From Methanomicrobiales archaeon (GTDB lineage Archaea; Halobacteriota; Methanomicrobia; Methanomicrobiales; Methanospirillaceae), in the NCBI GenBank assembly GCA_012798365.1, contig JAAZNH010000257.1, positions 1 through 7,932 of the forward strand: a DNA stretch of 7,932 bases, in the 5' to 3' direction. The position numbers and the translations under genes are program-made. Shown here one piece after another: positions 5,913 through 7,932 of the stretch (positions are counted from its first letter, which is position 1; every line of letters begins with the position of its first letter). The notes beneath the pieces were generated by a model. It searched no databases and had not been told where the DNA came from. It saw only the letters and a list, made by a program, of their open reading frames with translations.

Positions 5913-6854
5913 TTACTGGTATCCCATGGCGGCACCCAGCAGGTTTGCCGTTATCCGCAATGCTTCGATCTCATCCGGCGAACGCTGGCGGGCGGCAAGG
6001 TCAAAAAACCCGATGAAGCCAAAGAGCGTGTCCCGGACAAAGACCGGCACGACCACCCCTGACTCCACCCCGAGGAGGGTAAAGAGCGGGCGCTCTTCGT
6101 CCGGCATGACACCAGGAGCTGCTGCGACAACATCGCCATGGTTCAGCAGCCCTTCCCAGCGGAGAAGCCCTTTTGACGCGAAGGTGAAGTTTTTCAGTTC
6201 CGGTTTGTACAGGGCAGGGTGATACGCGGGGCAGCCCCATTCATAAACCATGCTTACCGTGGATGTTTTGTCCGGGCCTGGTTCCACCTTAAATATCGCG
6301 ATCGCCCCGGCATCCAGCGCAAGCCCGATGGGTTCGAGGATGTCGCGGATGTCAGATGCATTAAAGTCGCGGAGACGGGCCCCGGCAGGAGCATCCCCCC
6401 GGGAGAGCCGGAGGAGCCATTCCACCGCTGCACTCACGGCAAAGAGGATTGCATCCCGTTTTTTGATCTCACGCTCGATCCGGTGCTTGTAGAGGGCCAT
6501 CTCGATGACCGAGTGGAGCTCGCGTTCATCGTAGGGCTTGACCACGTACCCGTAAGGTTCCGTTACCTTGGCCCGGTCAAGGAGTACCTTGTCCGCGTAC
6601 GCGGTCAGATAGATGACCGGGATATCGTAAAGGATATGGATCTTTCCTGCAGTTTCCACCCCGTCCATCTCGGTTGCAAGGTGGATATCCATCAGGACGA
6701 GGTCCGGCCGCAGCTCCCCGACCTTCTCGATAGCGATCTCGCCGGACTTTGCGATCCCGGGGACATCGTATCCCAGGCTTTTCAACGTCTCCCTGATGTC
6801 ATTTGCCACAATGGCTTCATCTTCCACGATAAATATGGCAGGCTTTCCCATCAT
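5913..6854 (-). CDS. Response regulator, receiver + GAF
   Basis: A 313-aa soluble protein. The receiver (about 1-123) has E11/D12, phosphoacceptor D56, T84 and K106. A helical linker (about 124-165, EREIKKRDAILFAVSAAVEWLL) leads into a GAF-like domain at about 168-311, recognised by the order of predicted strands and by GVESGVVVPVFVRDTLFGFIGFFD followed by a final helix ending at the stop. GAF domains bind small molecules or cyclic nucleotides; the ligand is unknown. No output domain is present. Two adjacent ATG codons (6854 and 6851) are possible; the GGGGTGG just before them is slightly better spaced for the second. A 79-bp gap separates it from the upstream receiver gene, with no convincing TATA box, so read-through is likely. 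It has the same receiver type as the next two genes, with a different sensor attached. Confidence 0.92.
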   Translation of the reverse strand: MMGKPAIFIVEDEAIVANDIRETLKSLGYDVPGIAKSGEIAIEKVGELRPDLVLMDIHLATEMDGVETAGKIHILYDIPVIYLTAYADKVLLDRAKVTEPYGYVVKPYDERELHSVIEMALYKHRIEREIKKRDAILFAVSAAVEWLLRLSRGDAPAGARLRDFNASDIRDILEPIGLALDAGAIAIFKVEPGPDKTSTVSMVYEWGCPAYHPALYKPELKNFTFASKGLLRWEGLLNHGDVVAAAPGVMPDEERPLFTLLGVESGVVVPVFVRDTLFGFIGFFDLAARQRSPDEIEALRITANLLGAAMGYQ

Positions 6855-6933
6855 CCACCCCTTGTGTTACCCTTCTTCTCCTGCAGCTCATAACTGTTCC
6901 GGTCATTGCCCGTTGGCTTTCGTCCTGTGCGGT

Positions 6934-7539
6934 TCATGGAGCATGCACATCCTCAAGGGGGGTGCCGGAAAGCCCCAGCTGTGCATGAAGGTCGTGGAGC
7001 CGCGTTTCCTGCCGGTCAACCGGTACCGGTTCGGTCCATGAGCTCTTCCTGCGCCGGAGTTCAAGCTTTTTTGCAACCCTGACCAGGTGCAAAAGACGAC
7101 TGTATTCCCCTGCCAGTTCCGGGTCTGCACCTCGTGTTATGGCTTCCTGCAGCTGCCGACGCAGGCTGCGGTCACGCTCAATAACCGGCCCAAAACTTTT
7201 CACAACCTGTTCCATGTCAACGGGTTTGAGGCGGTAGTCCCAGATCAGGGGGCCGAACCGGAGGATGTCAGCGGCAACCGGCTGTTTGCCGGTGATGATG
7301 ACTACTGGAATGCCTGCCCCCGCCGGGTTCGTAGTGATGGCCTCCAGCGTCTCCCAGCCATCCATGGGTTCCATCATGAGGTCAAGTACGAGAAGGTCCG
7401 GCGTTTCGGTCCTGAGGAACTCAAGACATGCCGCTCCGCCCGCGACTGCAAGAGGCCGGAACCCACCCCGGGCCAGGTAGATCGTGAATAATTCCCGGAT
7501 TGCCGGGTCATCATCCACGAGAAGAACCGTGTCGGTCAT
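6934..7539 (-). CDS. Response regulator, receiver with helical C-terminal tail
   Basis: A 201-aa protein. The receiver (about 1-122) has the DDD pocket at 9-11, phosphoacceptor D53 in LVLDLMM, T83 in IITGKQ and K105 in RLKPVD. This is a different subfamily from the LMDIHLxGxMDG receivers downstream. Residues about 123-172 are charged and predicted helical (RSLRRQLQEAITRGADPELAGEYSR...KKLELRRRK), followed by about 30 polar residues. I recognise no output domain in the tail; it may be a dimerisation or docking segment. The start codon overlaps the stop of the kinase-like gene upstream as ATGA (7536-7539), and a strong AAGGAGG lies at 7547-7553, 7 nt before ATG, so the two proteins are probably made together and work together. 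Confidence 0.9.
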   Translation of the reverse strand: MTDTVLLVDDDPAIRELFTIYLARGGFRPLAVAGGAACLEFLRTETPDLLVLDLMMEPMDGWETLEAITTNPAGAGIPVVIITGKQPVAADILRFGPLIWDYRLKPVDMEQVVKSFGPVIERDRSLRRQLQEAITRGADPELAGEYSRLLHLVRVAKKLELRRRKSSWTEPVPVDRQETRLHDLHAQLGLSGTPLEDVHAP

Positions 7540-7932
7540 ACCTTGTCCTCCTTCCGGGTGAGGCAGGGAAGACCATTGTCTGTTCCCGGGGCATTCCGGT
7601 AATGCCGGAGGAGAAATCTGCGGACCTTCTCCGATTCCAGCCAGCCCCGGTCAAGACGATCGATGAGGGTGTCGATATACCCGACCTGTTCAAGGATGCG
7701 TTCCCGGTACTGGATGCAATCAAGGCAGACATAGCCCGTGATCGCCTGCAGCGGGTTGCGGATCTGGTCGTTGAGGATCTGGAACTGCTCCATGTTCCGG
7801 GCGATCCGTTCCATCCCTTCGTTTTTCAGCGTCTCCTCAAGCAGCTTGTGATCGCTGATGTCATGGTACTGGATGAAGACCCGGGGACCGTACCGCCCGT
7901 TGCCCGGCACGGGATAGAGCGAGACTTCGAAC
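7536..7932 (-). CDS. Kinase-like PAS protein with degenerate H-box, no ATPase domain (partial)
   Basis: The reading frame is open to the window edge, so this is the C-terminal part (131 visible residues) of a longer protein; a GTG at 7910 is internal and not a start. The first visible residues (FEVSLYP...VFIQYHDISDHKLLEE) are the last strands and linker of a PAS domain. A helical region follows with LNDQIRNPLQAI (about 7740-7781), which aligns with the H-box SHEIRNPLNAI of HisKA domains but has D where the phosphorylated His should be. It continues with YIDTLIDRLDRGWLESEKVRRFLLRHY and stops about 20 residues later, with no N-, G1- or G2-box. It therefore cannot be an ordinary autophosphorylating kinase. 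I recall similar NDQIRNPLQ-type C-termini in methanogen PAS proteins. It is translationally coupled to the receiver gene downstream, suggesting a signalling pair. N-terminal domains are unknown. Confidence 0.85.
   Translation of the reverse strand, partial: FEVSLYPVPGNGRYGPRVFIQYHDISDHKLLEETLKNEGMERIARNMEQFQILNDQIRNPLQAITGYVCLDCIQYRERILEQVGYIDTLIDRLDRGWLESEKVRRFLLRHYRNAPGTDNGLPCLTRKEDKV

Noticed and set aside
4567..6222. A 551-codon open frame on the plus strand
   Set aside because: It lies antisense to three receiver genes with clear domain motifs, is rich in His/Pro/Gly/Arg as expected of a reverse-strand shadow in GC-rich DNA, and shows no recognisable domain.

Overview
The window reads as chromosomal DNA of a methanogenic archaeon, most likely Methanomicrobiales and Methanoregula-like. 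This is inferred from three things: the high-GC, CCGG-rich coding style; the receiver-PAS and PAS/HisKA_2 architectures, which I associate with that group; and candidate archaeal TATA boxes instead of bacterial -35/-10 promoters. No phylogenetic marker gene is present, so the assignment is moderate. Nearly all the coding capacity is two-component signalling. There is one complete histidine kinase, one kinase-like protein without an ATPase domain (cut by the window end), and five response-regulator receiver proteins, none with a recognisable DNA-binding or enzymatic output domain.

Layout. Bases 1-356 are non-coding and hold two copies of a G/C-homopolymer-rich imperfect palindrome. The second copy lies just behind the kinase gene and contains a hairpin plus T-tract that could end its transcript. 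A 702-aa membrane histidine kinase (4 TM, three PAS, HisKA_2, HATPase) runs leftwards from 2465 to 357. A 330-bp divergent intergenic region (2466-2795) carries candidate TATA elements for both directions and two abutting 10-bp perfect palindromes. A receiver-PAS gene runs rightwards (2796-3542) to a hairpin/T5 terminator. Everything right of it is on the minus strand. Reading right to left: a kinase-like PAS protein with a degenerate H-box (7932-7536, partial), a receiver with a helical tail joined to it by an ATGA overlap (7539-6934), then receiver-GAF (6854-5913), receiver-PAS-PAS (5901-4807) and receiver-PAS-PAS (4782-3583), the last three separated by only 11 and 24 bp.

How it may work together (inference). 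The membrane kinase could phosphorylate several of the receivers. Four of the five receivers are close paralogues sharing LMDIHLxGxMDG, (F/Y)LTAYAD and KPY(N/D)ERELHS-like blocks, while their C-termini differ (PAS, PAS-PAS, PAS-PAS, GAF). This looks like receiver duplication followed by divergence of the sensory tail. It suggests a branched phosphorelay in which output is passed on by protein-protein contact rather than direct transcription control. The fifth receiver, coupled to the ATPase-less kinase-like protein, is of a different type and probably forms its own module.
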